Assembly (NCBI GenBank): GCA_902577905.1
Contig: CACHAQ010000003.1
Coordinates: 44,511 to 108,510 of the forward strand
DNA from: an uncultured Alphaproteobacteria bacterium
Lineage (GTDB): Bacteria > Pseudomonadota > Alphaproteobacteria > HIMB59 > GCA-002718135
Direction: 5' to 3'
Length of the DNA stretch: 64,000 bases
The number at the start of each line of letters is the position of its first letter. Within the stretch, counting starts at the first letter, position 1. This document shows positions 19,623 to 29,543 of this stretch, in pieces. The translations under genes and the position numbers were made by a program. The notes below the pieces were generated by a model. The model was not told the origin of the DNA. It saw only the letters and a list, made by a program, of their open reading frames with translations, and did no database searches.

Positions 19623-21000
19623 GTTTTCTTTTTGTAAATTTCTGATCAGGTGAATTTATTTTTAACACCTTATATTCATTCTCTAAGTAATTAATATCTG
19701 AGGGGTTCCCAATTAAAGTAAAGTTTTCATTTATATTTTTATTAAGAGGAGATACTATTTTAAAGTGGTTTGTTATTTCACTACCTTCTTTATGTGGCAT
19801 ATAGAAATTAATATCCTTATCTCTTAATTCAAAATTAAGGCTTGAAAATAAAAGCCGATCTGAAACCACTATATTTTTTACGACACCACCTGAAGAACCA
19901 CTGTAAATTTTTAGAGCATAATCATTTATACCGCTTATTCTGTCAAAAATTTTAGACGGATAGCTCATTCCAATCATTACAAAAAGAATTAAGCAGACAA
20001 TAAAATTAAACATGTAATTAACTATCTTTAAAAAAGAATTATTAATTCTAATATATAAAAGAGCAAATAAAGAAATTAAAGCTGGAGCAGCCCAATTTGC
20101 ATTAGCTCTGACAATAATAGCTTCTACTAAAACAATTAAAATTATAGGCATAGAAAATATTAGAAAAATTTTTTGAATATAGTTCCATTTATTAAATCCT
20201 AATAACCCACCCAAAACCATAAACGGGCCTAACATTAAAACTTGAATTAACAAAAATTCTAAACCTCTAATGAGATCTATTTCAATATTTCCAAAATTTG
20301 CATTATCCGAAGTATGTTGAATTGTTATCCAGTCATTATTAAAGTTCCAGATAATATTTGGTACGATAATTATAAACACACATAAAAAAGTAAGACAAAA
20401 ACCAAATAAATTATCCAAAAAAATTTTTCTAAATCTTTTATCAAATAAAATTAGAACAAATAAACAAATCACAAAATATATAGCTGCGTATTTTGATAAA
20501 AAACCTAACCCCAGAAAAATACCCAATAATATAAAATTTTTCAAACTATGTTCACCATTGATTTTAACTAATTCATTAAGTGAAAGTGTCCAAAATAATA
20601 ATAAAAAAAGGTCAGTACTAATTATAAACGATGAAAAAGAAACAGCGGGTATAAATAAAAAAATTAAACAACCTACAAATGAATCTTTTTTGTTTAATCC
20701 AGCGTTAATTAAAAGATTATAAATACCCCAGGAAATCAATAAATAAACAAACGATGGTAGAAGTTTTAATGAAATAAAACTACTGCCTAGTATTTCTGTA
20801 TAAACTCTTATTATCCAGGACAAAAAAGGGGGTTTCGAAAAATAACCGAAGTCAATATCTTTTGACCATAACCAATACTGTGCTTCATCACCAAACAAAT
20901 TAAAATTAGTAAAATTTAAGGCACCTATTTTTAATAAAAGTAAAACAATAAATGATGGTAATAGAATTTTATTTAGCATAATATTTTTTATACAACTCAA
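19594..21000 (-). CDS. GT39/PMT-like membrane glycosyltransferase
   Basis: LFGDEAQYWLWSKDIDFGYFSKPPFLSWIIRVYTEILG motif and multiple TM segments. Confidence 0.87.
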   Translation of the reverse strand: MSCIKNIMLNKILLPSFIVLLLLKIGALNFTNFNLFGDEAQYWLWSKDIDFGYFSKPPFLSWIIRVYTEILGSSFISLKLLPSFVYLLISWGIYNLLINAGLNKKDSFVGCLIFLFIPAVSFSSFIISTDLFLLLFWTLSLNELVKINGEHSLKNFILLGIFLGLGFLSKYAAIYFVICLFVLILFDKRFRKIFLDNLFGFCLTFLCVFIIIVPNIIWNFNNDWITIQHTSDNANFGNIEIDLIRGLEFLLIQVLMLGPFMVLGGLLGFNKWNYIQKIFLIFSMPIILIVLVEAIIVRANANWAAPALISLFALLYIRINNSFLKIVNYMFNFIVCLILFVMIGMSYPSKIFDRISGINDYALKIYSGSSGGVVKNIVVSDRLLFSSLNFELRDKDINFYMPHKEGSEITNHFKIVSPLNKNINENFTLIGNPSDINYLENEYKVLKINSPDQKFTKRKLDVYEVVFE

Positions 21001-22246
21001 ATAAAATTATATTTAAAATTACAATAAAAAAGCCAGCAAAAAAAATGTCACTTACAAAATGACCACCAGCCATTATTCTAATTAAACCAAGCACTAAACC
21101 AACAACAAAGCTTCCATAGAGAAAAATTATTTTTTTTGTAATTAAATATAAAATTATAATTGAAAACCCAACTGAGGCATCACCTGAAACAAAGGAGCAG
21201 TTTGTTTCACAAGCATTGGTTATTTCAAACCAAGGGGAAAAAGATTCTTTGCCATCCAACTCCACTACATCGTTTGGTCTTGCCCTACCCCAAAAATTTT
21301 TTAGTATAAGATTTACAAATATTAAAACGCTAATAATTTGAGAAATCCATAACAAAACTATTTCCTTAATAGAAAATTTATAATTAAAAAAAATTTTATC
21401 AATTTTAAAGAAACGCCCAACTATTGGTAAAATTAAAATATAAATAAGTATTAGTGGTAATAAAATATCACGAAACAATATTGAAGTTAAATCAAAACTT
21501 TGTAATTCAAATTGTGATGCACCCTTATAAAACAAAGATGATACATATAAATCTAAGGATGGGCCAGCAGTCACAAACACACAACTAAAAAACAAAATTA
21601 GAATATAATAAAAAATCTCAGAATTTTTTTCAGGAATTAAATTTGATAATTTGTATTTATTATATTTATTTTCTAATAATTTATTTAAAATCTTAAATAA
21701 TATTAGAGCTAAAATTGCCCCAGCAATAATATCTGTAAAAAAATGTGCGCTTACAACAACTCGACTAAAAGCAACAATTGAAGCTAAAAAATAAAAAAAA
21801 TATTTTAATTTTGGAAAAACAGAAATCAAAATAAAGCAAACGATAAATATCGTAGAAGAGTGTCCAGAGGGGAAAGAATGAAAGTTTGATTCCATGGTAA
21901 AATATTTAAAACTAAAAACGTCTTCGAAATCAGTATGATTTGGTCTGGGCCTTCCCACAACATGTTTTATGATTTGAGTAATTATCCCAACTGTCAAAAT
22001 ATAAACAAAAGAAGAAATAAAAAAATTAGAAAGATTTTTTGCTGATTTAGTTTTTATGATTTGAAGTCTGTTGTTTATATAAAAGACAACAAAGCCTATT
22101 ATTGTAATAGAAAAATACCAAGACGAACTACCAAGTTTCGTTATTTCTGAAAAAAAATCTTTTAGAAAAATTCCATTTGCCCAATCACTTAATGTAATAA
22201 ATACTAAAATAAGTAACTCAAATTTGATGCTTTTAAAAATGCTCAT
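20969..22246 (-). CDS. Tandem PAP2-family phosphatase (two PAP2-like domains)
   Basis: GRPRPNH/FPSGHSS/SRVVVSAHFFTDI in first half; GRARPND/CSFVSGDAS/IRIMAGGHFVSDI in second half. Confidence 0.87.
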   Translation of the reverse strand: MSIFKSIKFELLILVFITLSDWANGIFLKDFFSEITKLGSSSWYFSITIIGFVVFYINNRLQIIKTKSAKNLSNFFISSFVYILTVGIITQIIKHVVGRPRPNHTDFEDVFSFKYFTMESNFHSFPSGHSSTIFIVCFILISVFPKLKYFFYFLASIVAFSRVVVSAHFFTDIIAGAILALILFKILNKLLENKYNKYKLSNLIPEKNSEIFYYILILFFSCVFVTAGPSLDLYVSSLFYKGASQFELQSFDLTSILFRDILLPLILIYILILPIVGRFFKIDKIFFNYKFSIKEIVLLWISQIISVLIFVNLILKNFWGRARPNDVVELDGKESFSPWFEITNACETNCSFVSGDASVGFSIIILYLITKKIIFLYGSFVVGLVLGLIRIMAGGHFVSDIFFAGFFIVILNIILFELYKKYYAK

Positions 22247-22275
22247 TTTACAACTATTAAAAAAATTAATGAGCT

Positions 22276-23616
22276 TTACAATATAAACTTTGACAAGTCC
22301 TGACTTTTAATAAGCTCTCCTAAGCTATTTTCAACGTATCCTTTATTAATTATTATTTCTGTAGGGCCTATATCTGAGGCTGTATAACTAACCTCTTCAA
22401 GTAGTTTTTCCATTACAGTATGGAGCCTTCTGGCACCTATATTTTCTACATTCTGGTTTATCTCTGTAGATAAGGAGGCGATGGCATCAATTCCATCTTC
22501 TTCAAATTTCAAATCAACCTTCTCTGTTCCAAGAAGTCCTTGATACTGCTTAATCAAACTGTTTTGTGTTTCAGTAAGAATAAGCTTAAAATCTTTTTTG
22601 CTAAGACTATCAAGCTCTACTCTTATTGGCAATCTACCTTGAAGCTCAGGCAGCATGTCTGATGGTTTTGATAAGTGAAATGCCCCAGAGGCAATGAACA
22701 AAATATAATCAGTTTTAACAACACCATATTTTGTAGTAACCGCAGTTCCCTCAATAAGTGGTAATAAATCTCTTTGAACACCTTCTCTTGAAACATCCGC
22801 GCCACTTCTATCAGCTCTAGAAGTAATTTTATCTATTTCATCTATAAAAACGATACCATTTTGCTCTACATCATCCAATGCTCTTGAGTTTATTTTATCT
22901 TTATCTAAAAGTTTATCGGTTTCTTCATTTAACAAATATGCATGGGAATCTTTGACACTCATTTTTTTCATTTTCTTTTGATTGCCAAAACCTTTTCCAA
23001 ATACATCGCCTAAATTAATCATACCCATTTGAGAACCAGGCATGCCAGGTATGTCCATAGTTGGTAAATTTAAATTTGCATTAGCTGAAACTGGAATTTC
23101 AACCTCATTGTCATTTAGTTCACCAGATCTTAGTTTTTTCCTAAAATTATCTCGAGTAGCAGGCGTTGAGCTTTTAGAAACCAAAACATCTAAAATTCTT
23201 TCTTCTGCGTTTTTTTCTGCTTTTGCCTTCACCTCTTCACCCATTTGTATTTTTGTTTTTGTAATACTTATTTCAACCAAATCTCTTATTATTTGCTCAA
23301 CATCTCTTCCAACATATCCAACTTCTGTAAACTTAGTCGCCTCAACTTTTACAAAAGGTGCGTTTGCTAACTTAGCAAGTCTTCGTGAGATTTCAGTTTT
23401 ACCACAACCAGTTGGACCAACCATCAAAATATTTTTTGGTACAATTTCCTCTTTTAAAGAATCATCAAGTTGTTTTCTTCTCCATCTATTTCTTAAAGCA
23501 ACTGCAACAGCTTTTTTTGCATTGTTCTGACCAATGATAAATTTATCTAACTCAGAAACAATTTCTCTTGGGCTAAAACTAGATTCCATTCTATAACTCA
23601 ATAGTTTCTGAAACAA
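22276..23616 (-). CDS. hslU: ATP-dependent protease ATPase subunit HslU
   Basis: [66 protein letters not shown]. Confidence 0.99.
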   Translation of the reverse strand: MFQKLLSYRMESSFSPREIVSELDKFIIGQNNAKKAVAVALRNRWRRKQLDDSLKEEIVPKNILMVGPTGCGKTEISRRLAKLANAPFVKVEATKFTEVGYVGRDVEQIIRDLVEISITKTKIQMGEEVKAKAEKNAEERILDVLVSKSSTPATRDNFRKKLRSGELNDNEVEIPVSANANLNLPTMDIPGMPGSQMGMINLGDVFGKGFGNQKKMKKMSVKDSHAYLLNEETDKLLDKDKINSRALDDVEQNGIVFIDEIDKITSRADRSGADVSREGVQRDLLPLIEGTAVTTKYGVVKTDYILFIASGAFHLSKPSDMLPELQGRLPIRVELDSLSKKDFKLILTETQNSLIKQYQGLLGTEKVDLKFEEDGIDAIASLSTEINQNVENIGARRLHTVMEKLLEEVSYTASDIGPTEIIINKGYVENSLGELIKSQDLSKFIL

Positions 23617-24139
23617 TATTATGGTTTGTATAAATACAAATGTCTGCAGCTATATTTAGTGATTCTAAAGCAATTTCTTTTGCATTCATTTTTGTATTTT
23701 TCATTAATGCTTTAGCAGCACTATTTGCGTATGGACCCCCAGAACCTATTGCAAGTATTCCATCGTCAGATTCAATTACATCACCAGTACCTGATAACAA
23801 CAAACTTACATCTTTATCAGCTACGATCATCATCGCTTCCAATCTTCTTAGATATCTATCTGTTCTCCAATCTTTGGCTAATTCTACACAAGCTCTTTTA
23901 AGTTGGTTCTTATATTGATCTAATTTTCCCTCTAATCTCTCAAACAAAGCGAATGCATCTGCAGTAGATCCTGCAAAACCAGATATAACGGTTTCATCGG
24001 CACCAAGCCTTCTAATTTTTTTAACATTTGATTTCATTACAGTATTACCAAGACTAGCCTGACCATCACCCGCAATTACAACAAGATTGTCTTTTCTAAT
24101 TCCTACAATAGTTGTTGATTTAATAATATTTTTCTCCAT
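23591..24139 (-). CDS. hslV: ATP-dependent protease peptidase subunit HslV
   Basis: [37 protein letters not shown]. Confidence 0.98.
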   Translation of the reverse strand: MEKNIIKSTTIVGIRKDNLVVIAGDGQASLGNTVMKSNVKKIRRLGADETVISGFAGSTADAFALFERLEGKLDQYKNQLKRACVELAKDWRTDRYLRRLEAMMIVADKDVSLLLSGTGDVIESDDGILAIGSGGPYANSAAKALMKNTKMNAKEIALESLNIAADICIYTNHNIVSETIEL

Positions 24140-24220
24140 TAATTATTAAGATGGCTATTTAATCATTTTTATCAAGTAATTTACCTAGAATAAATCATAT
24201 TTCACTGATATTAGGCGAAA

Positions 24221-24808
24221 ATGCGAAATGGTAAGGTAGAGAGAAACACTAAAGAAACCAAGATAAGTTGTGAAGTTAACTTAGATGGCGCTGGCCAATC
24301 TAATATTAAAACACAAATTGGGTTTTTTGATCACATGCTTGAATTATTATCTCATCACAGCTTGATAGATATAGATTTAAAATGTGAAGGAGATACTAAT
24401 GTTGATCTTCACCATTCAGTTGAAGATTCAGCTTACGCAATTGCTTTAGCTATAAACAAAGCACTAGATGATAAAAAAGGAATTAATAGATATGGCTTTT
24501 CATATGTTCCAATGGATGAATGTTTATCGAGATGTGTTATTGATTTAAGTGGAAGGCCTGAGCTTGTCTGGAATGTTAATCTTGGTTTAAAAAAAATTGG
24601 TGAAATGGATACAGAGTTGTTCCATGAATTTTTTAAAGGCTTTTCAAATGAATCTAAATGTAATTTACATATCGAAAATTTGTATGGAAAAAACAATCAC
24701 CATATCATTGAATCATGCTTTAAGGCTTTTGCTAAAAGTTTAAGATTTGCTGTCGAAATAGATAACAGAAGAAAAGACACAATACCATCATCAAAAGGCA
24801 CTCTTTAA
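24221..24808 (+). CDS. hisB: Imidazoleglycerol-phosphate dehydratase
   Basis: GFFDHMLELLSHHSLIDI; DLHHSVEDSAYAI; NNHHIIESCFKAFAKSLR. Confidence 0.98.
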   Translation: MRNGKVERNTKETKISCEVNLDGAGQSNIKTQIGFFDHMLELLSHHSLIDIDLKCEGDTNVDLHHSVEDSAYAIALAINKALDDKKGINRYGFSYVPMDECLSRCVIDLSGRPELVWNVNLGLKKIGEMDTELFHEFFKGFSNESKCNLHIENLYGKNNHHIIESCFKAFAKSLRFAVEIDNRRKDTIPSSKGTL

Positions 24809-24814
24809 TTTTTA

Positions 24815-25444
24815 ATGAAAAAGATCACTATTGTTGATTACGGATCAGGCAATGTTTTGTCTGCACAAAAATCTTTTATTAAAATAGCGAAAGATAATAA
24901 TATTGAGGTTGATGTTTTAATTTCAAAAAAACTAAATGATGTAAAAAACTCAACCCACATTGTATTACCTGGCCAAGGAGCCTTTTCTACATGCATGAAT
25001 GGTTTAAAAAAAACAGATGGATTGATCGATGAGCTTTCTGAGTTTGCATTAATAAAAAAGAAACCATTTTTGGGGATATGTGTTGGTATGCAAATGCTAG
25101 CTAAAAAGAGTGAAGAAAAAGGAGATCATGAAGGCCTAGGTTGGATAGACGGTCAAATTAAATTATTGCCAGGAGATAATTTAAAACTTCCTCATATGGG
25201 GTGGAACTTGGCAACACCAACAAATTCAAAATACAATAACTTAATCTCAAATAAATATGACTATTATTTCGTTCACTCATATTATTTCGATTGTGTCAAT
25301 AAAGACAATATTTTGGCAGAAACTAAGTATGGAACAAATTTTGCTTCAATAGTTGGAAAAGAAAATATATATGGCGTGCAGTTTCATCCTGAAAAAAGTT
25401 CCTCCCAAGGATTAAACTTACTAAAAGAATTTATTGGAGTATGA
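24815..25444 (+). CDS. hisH: Imidazole glycerol phosphate synthase subunit HisH
   Basis: IVDYGSGNVLSAQKSF; LGICVGMQMLAKKSEE; GVQFHPEKSSSQGL. Confidence 0.98.
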   Translation: MKKITIVDYGSGNVLSAQKSFIKIAKDNNIEVDVLISKKLNDVKNSTHIVLPGQGAFSTCMNGLKKTDGLIDELSEFALIKKKPFLGICVGMQMLAKKSEEKGDHEGLGWIDGQIKLLPGDNLKLPHMGWNLATPTNSKYNNLISNKYDYYFVHSYYFDCVNKDNILAETKYGTNFASIVGKENIYGVQFHPEKSSSQGLNLLKEFIGV

Positions 25445-25983
25445 ACATGTCTACACAACTAAAAGAAAAAATTAATATTTCAGTTGATAATATTGAAACA
25501 CTTACAGATGTAGATTTGGCAGATCTTTGTAATATCACAGAACAAGCAATTAAAGCCGGGGGTGGTTTTGGTTGGTTAAGAGTTCCCACAAGAAATATTT
25601 TAATAGATTATTGGACTAAAAGATCTAATGATAAATATATCAAACTTATTGTTGGAAGACTTAACGGCGTTATAGCTGGAACTCTTCAACTGGCATATGA
25701 AGCTCCTAATATTGAATCTAGGAAAAATATTGCGCGAATTAGAAGACAATTTGTTGCCCCATGGGCAAGAGGTTATGGTTTAGCCAAAACAATGATTGAC
25801 CACACTGAACAAATTGCAAAAGAAGACAATATTAAATCTTTGCAGTTAGCCGTAAGAGAAACACAAGATGCAGCAATAAAACTTTTTACAGGTAAACATT
25901 ATACCAAGTGGGGTGAAAACCCATATTATGCTTATATTAACGGAAGCTTTATAAAAGGTTATTATTATTATAAAAATCTATAG
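25441..25983 (+). CDS. GNAT family N-acetyltransferase
   Basis: IVGRLNGVIAGTLQLAYE, RRQFVAPWARGYGLAKTMIDHTEQIAKEDNIKSLQLAVRETQDAAIKLF. Confidence 0.88.
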   Translation: MNMSTQLKEKINISVDNIETLTDVDLADLCNITEQAIKAGGGFGWLRVPTRNILIDYWTKRSNDKYIKLIVGRLNGVIAGTLQLAYEAPNIESRKNIARIRRQFVAPWARGYGLAKTMIDHTEQIAKEDNIKSLQLAVRETQDAAIKLFTGKHYTKWGENPYYAYINGSFIKGYYYYKNL

Positions 25984-26723
25984 TGCAAATCATACCAGCC
26001 ATAGATTTAAAAGACAATAAATGCGTTAGACTCTCTAAAGGTAAAGATAATTCCAGCATTGTTTATAATGAAGACCCAGTAAAACAAGCTATCTACTTTG
26101 AACAAACTGGCTGTAAAAAACTACACTTGATTGACCTAGATGCTGCTTTTGGTAGATCAAATGTTAATTTTAAAACAATAAAGAAGATTAGAAAATCAAT
26201 TTCAATACCAATTCAATTAGGTGGTGGGGTTAGAAATATAGATTTAGCAAAAAAATATTTTGATATTGGAATAAACAATTTAATAATTGGCTCGATGTCA
26301 GTCGAAAAACCAAATGAAGTTATATTATTATCAAATAAGTATGAGGATAAAGTATATATATCATTAGATATTCTGGAAGATAATATAATGATAAAAGGAT
26401 GGGATAAAAATTCGGGAAAAAAAATACAAGATGTTTTTGATATTTATGCTAACTCAAAAATTAAAGGATATGTAATCACAGATATTCAAAATGATGGAAT
26501 GCTAAAAGGATTAAATTTAGATTTTGTTAATAATTTTCTAAAAAAAATAAACTTAATTAAAAAATTTAATAAGAAAATTATAATCGCAGGCGGTTTAACA
26601 GATTATTCTGATCTAATAAATTTAAAAAAGCTTAATATAAAAAATATTGAAGGAATAATTTCAGGTAAATCTTTCTATGAAGGAAAGATTGATTTAGTAG
26701 AAGCTCAAAAAATTCTAAACTAA
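25983..26723 (+). CDS. hisA: HisA isomerase (GTG start)
   Basis: [38 protein letters not shown]. Confidence 0.97.
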   Translation: MQIIPAIDLKDNKCVRLSKGKDNSSIVYNEDPVKQAIYFEQTGCKKLHLIDLDAAFGRSNVNFKTIKKIRKSISIPIQLGGGVRNIDLAKKYFDIGINNLIIGSMSVEKPNEVILLSNKYEDKVYISLDILEDNIMIKGWDKNSGKKIQDVFDIYANSKIKGYVITDIQNDGMLKGLNLDFVNNFLKKINLIKKFNKKIIIAGGLTDYSDLINLKKLNIKNIEGIISGKSFYEGKIDLVEAQKILN

Positions 26724-26724
26724 T

Positions 26725-27480
26725 ATGGTAAAAATAAGAATCATCCCATGCTTGGACGTTAAGGATGGAAGAGTTGTAAAAGGTATCAATTTTTTAAATT
26801 TAATTGACGCAGGAGATCCTGTTGAACAAGCAAAACACTATTCTAATAATGGAGCTGATGAAATTTGTTTCTTAGATATTAGCGCATCTTTAGAAAATAG
26901 AGATACTATGATCAATGTTGTTAAAAAAACTGCAAACGAGGTTTTTATCCCCCTTACAGTTGGTGGTGGAATCTCATCATTAGAAAACATACAAGCATTA
27001 CTTAAAGCTGGTGCCGACAAAGTTTCTATAAATTCTGCAGCAATTAAAAATCCCAATATCATTAAAGAGGCCTCCGAATATTTTGGAAACCAATGTATTG
27101 TTGTAGCTGTTGATGCAAAAAAACACAATAATGATTGGTTCGTTTATTCTCATGGTGGGACTAAGAAAACTGATTTACATGCTTTAAGTTGGATAGAAAA
27201 AGTTCAAAAATTAGGAGCTGGCGAAATTCTTTTAACATCTATGGACAAGGATGGCACAAAATCTGGTTTTGACAATGAACTTTTAGATAAGGTTTCAAAA
27301 TTTTTAAAGATACCTGTTATAGCTAGTGGAGGAGTTGGGGCTCTAGATCATTTTTATGACGGTATAGTTAAAGGTAAAGCCGATGCTTTATTAGCAGCCT
27401 CAGTCTTTCATTTTAATGAAATTAGCATTAAAGAAGTAAAGAAATACTTAAAAAATAAAAATATAAATATCAGAGATTAA
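26725..27480 (+). CDS. hisF: Imidazole glycerol phosphate synthase subunit HisF
   Basis: [49 protein letters not shown]. Confidence 0.98.
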   Translation: MVKIRIIPCLDVKDGRVVKGINFLNLIDAGDPVEQAKHYSNNGADEICFLDISASLENRDTMINVVKKTANEVFIPLTVGGGISSLENIQALLKAGADKVSINSAAIKNPNIIKEASEYFGNQCIVVAVDAKKHNNDWFVYSHGGTKKTDLHALSWIEKVQKLGAGEILLTSMDKDGTKSGFDNELLDKVSKFLKIPVIASGGVGALDHFYDGIVKGKADALLAASVFHFNEISIKEVKKYLKNKNINIRD

Positions 27481-27485
27481 ATTTT

Positions 27486-27758
27486 ATGAAAATTGAAGAT
27501 TTAAATAAAATTATAGACGACAGAGTAAAAAGTAGAAAAAAAAATTCTTATACAAATAAACTACTAAAATTGGGACCAAAAAAAATAGCTCAAAAATTTG
27601 GAGAAGAGACATCAGAGTTGATTATAGATTTTCTAAAAGGATCAAAAAAGAGAACTGTTGAAGAAGCTGTGGACGTAATTTACCATTTGTTGGTTATGTT
27701 AAAGTCAAAAAAAATTTCAATGAATGAAATTCATGAAGAGTTAGAAAAAAGAAAATAA
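27486..27758 (+). CDS. hisE: Phosphoribosyl-ATP pyrophosphatase
   Basis: KIAQKFGEETSELIIDFLKGSKKRTVEEAVDVIYHLLVML. Confidence 0.93.
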   Translation: MKIEDLNKIIDDRVKSRKKNSYTNKLLKLGPKKIAQKFGEETSELIIDFLKGSKKRTVEEAVDVIYHLLVMLKSKKISMNEIHEELEKRK

Positions 27759-27764
27759 AAGATC

Positions 27765-28115
27765 ATGTACGATGAAAACAATATCTTTGCAAAAATATTA
27801 AGAAAGGAAATACCTTGTGACAAAGTTTATGAAGATGAATTTAGCTTATTTTTTAATGACATTAATCCCCAAGCTAAAATACATGTATTAGGTATACCAA
27901 AATTTCCTTGTATAACTTTTTCTGATTTTTTACAAAAAGCTGAAAATAAAAATATAATATCTTTTTTTAATAGCATCCAGCTTGTAATAAAAAATATTAA
28001 TGTTGAAAACACTGGTTATAGATTGATAACAAACTCAGGAGAGGATGGCGGACAAGAAGTGCCACATTTTCATATTCATATTTTGGCAGGAGAAAAAATT
28101 GGAAGACTAAGGTGA
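27765..28115 (+). CDS. HIT family protein
   Basis: NIFAKILRKEIPCDKVYEDE; terminal VPHFHIHILAG. Confidence 0.95.
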   Translation: MYDENNIFAKILRKEIPCDKVYEDEFSLFFNDINPQAKIHVLGIPKFPCITFSDFLQKAENKNIISFFNSIQLVIKNINVENTGYRLITNSGEDGGQEVPHFHIHILAGEKIGRLR

Positions 28116-28116
28116 G

Positions 28117-28725
28117 TTATACTTTTTCTCTAATTATTACGTAATTAACAATTTCATTTACGCCTTTTATGTTTTTAAGCGCAAGTATCATTTCGTCTAA
28201 AAGATCAGAACGCGATGTAATACCAGCAACATAAATTTTTCCCTGAATTGTCTCAAAATTAAATGTAATTGCTTTAATCCCCACTGTTTTTGCTGCTACA
28301 GCTCTAGCTTGAGTGTTAATCCATAAATCACTCGCATAATCTTTTAAACTAGTTCTATTACCAATCTCTATTTCATTAATAATTTCCTGCACACCCTCAA
28401 CTTCCCAAACTAGTCTTACAGCATCAATTCTTATTTCTTGATTATCAACAAGTCCAGTTAATAAAATTCTACCCTCTAAGACACTTGTATTAATATTCAC
28501 AAAAAGGCTATTATCTGCGTTTAAGAATTTTGCTGCTATATTAACTTTGATTGTAGCATCATCAATAACAGTCCCCATTGATCTTTCACCTTCTGCAACT
28601 ACCAATGCACCACTCCCCCCTGTTGCAAGCACTCCTGCTGGAGAACAGCCATAGTTAAATAACGCAATAATTAATAGTAAAGGAAAAAATAATTTTTTTG
28701 TTATTTTTTTAACTTTAACAACCAT
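28117..28725 (-). CDS. BON domain-containing lipoprotein
   Basis: Lipobox NYGC; two BON-like segments (FVNINTSVLEGRILLTGLVDNQEIRIDAVRLVWEVEGVQEIINEI; ...GKIYVAGITSRSDLLDEMILALKNIKGVNEIVNYV). Confidence 0.9.
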   Translation of the reverse strand: MVVKVKKITKKLFFPLLLIIALFNYGCSPAGVLATGGSGALVVAEGERSMGTVIDDATIKVNIAAKFLNADNSLFVNINTSVLEGRILLTGLVDNQEIRIDAVRLVWEVEGVQEIINEIEIGNRTSLKDYASDLWINTQARAVAAKTVGIKAITFNFETIQGKIYVAGITSRSDLLDEMILALKNIKGVNEIVNYVIIREKV

Positions 28726-29543
28726 TTGTAAATTTTGTTTTTATTAATATTTGTAAATTTATGTACTATTTCGGCGATGTCGGTCAAAGAAAATTTTGTA
28801 GCCATCTTTCTTAATTCTTTGTTATACATATCAATGTTGTCAAAATCTTGATTTTTTGATGTTTGTCTATCAATAACCGCAACGAACTCTCCTTTAATAT
28901 TTTGTTTATCTTCTAGTATTATATTTTTCACATTGCTTGGGGTACCTCTAAAAACAAATTCATTTACCTTTGTAAGTTCTTTACATATTGATATTGTTCT
29001 TTTAGGCATAATACTTTCTAGGCACTCTAGAAAAACAATCAATTTATGACTTGAGACAAAAAATACAGAAGTCCTCCTTTCTTGAAAAACATTCTTAATA
29101 AGATCCTCTATCTTTTTTTTAGATTTTGGCACAAAACCAAAAAAAGCAAATTCTGATATTGGTAATCCGGATAACTGTAAACTAGATACAATTGATGAGG
29201 GACCAGGCAAAGATGTAACTTTTATATTATTTGCAATACAATATTGTACTAAATTATATCCAGGATCTGAAATAAGTGGTGATCCTGCATCAGAAATTAG
29301 AACGCAATTTTTATTTTTTAATAAAACTTTAATCTGATCTATAACTTTATGCTCATTATAATCGTGTAAAGCTATTAATTTCTTTTTAATGCCTAATTTA
29401 TTTAGTAATTTAAGAGAATGTTTAGGATTTTCACAAATAATTATATCACATTCTCCAATTGTTTTTACAGCTCTGTAGGTTATGTCATCTAAATTGCCAA
29501 TAGGTGTTGCGACTATTGAGAGACCATTAATAATATTATTCAT
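28701..29543 (-). CDS. rsmI: 16S rRNA (cytidine(1402)-2'-O)-methyltransferase RsmI
   Basis: LSIVATPIGNLDDITYRAV; LISDAGSPLISDPGYNLV; SLPGPSSIVSSLQLSGLP. Confidence 0.97.
   Translation of the reverse strand: MNNIINGLSIVATPIGNLDDITYRAVKTIGECDIIICENPKHSLKLLNKLGIKKKLIALHDYNEHKVIDQIKVLLKNKNCVLISDAGSPLISDPGYNLVQYCIANNIKVTSLPGPSSIVSSLQLSGLPISEFAFFGFVPKSKKKIEDLIKNVFQERRTSVFFVSSHKLIVFLECLESIMPKRTISICKELTKVNEFVFRGTPSNVKNIILEDKQNIKGEFVAVIDRQTSKNQDFDNIDMYNKELRKMATKFSLTDIAEIVHKFTNINKNKIYKWLLKLKK

Noticed and set aside
23042-23530. 162-aa plus-strand ORF
   Set aside because: Fully antisense to conserved hslU; Ser/Phe-rich composition typical of an antisense frame artefact.
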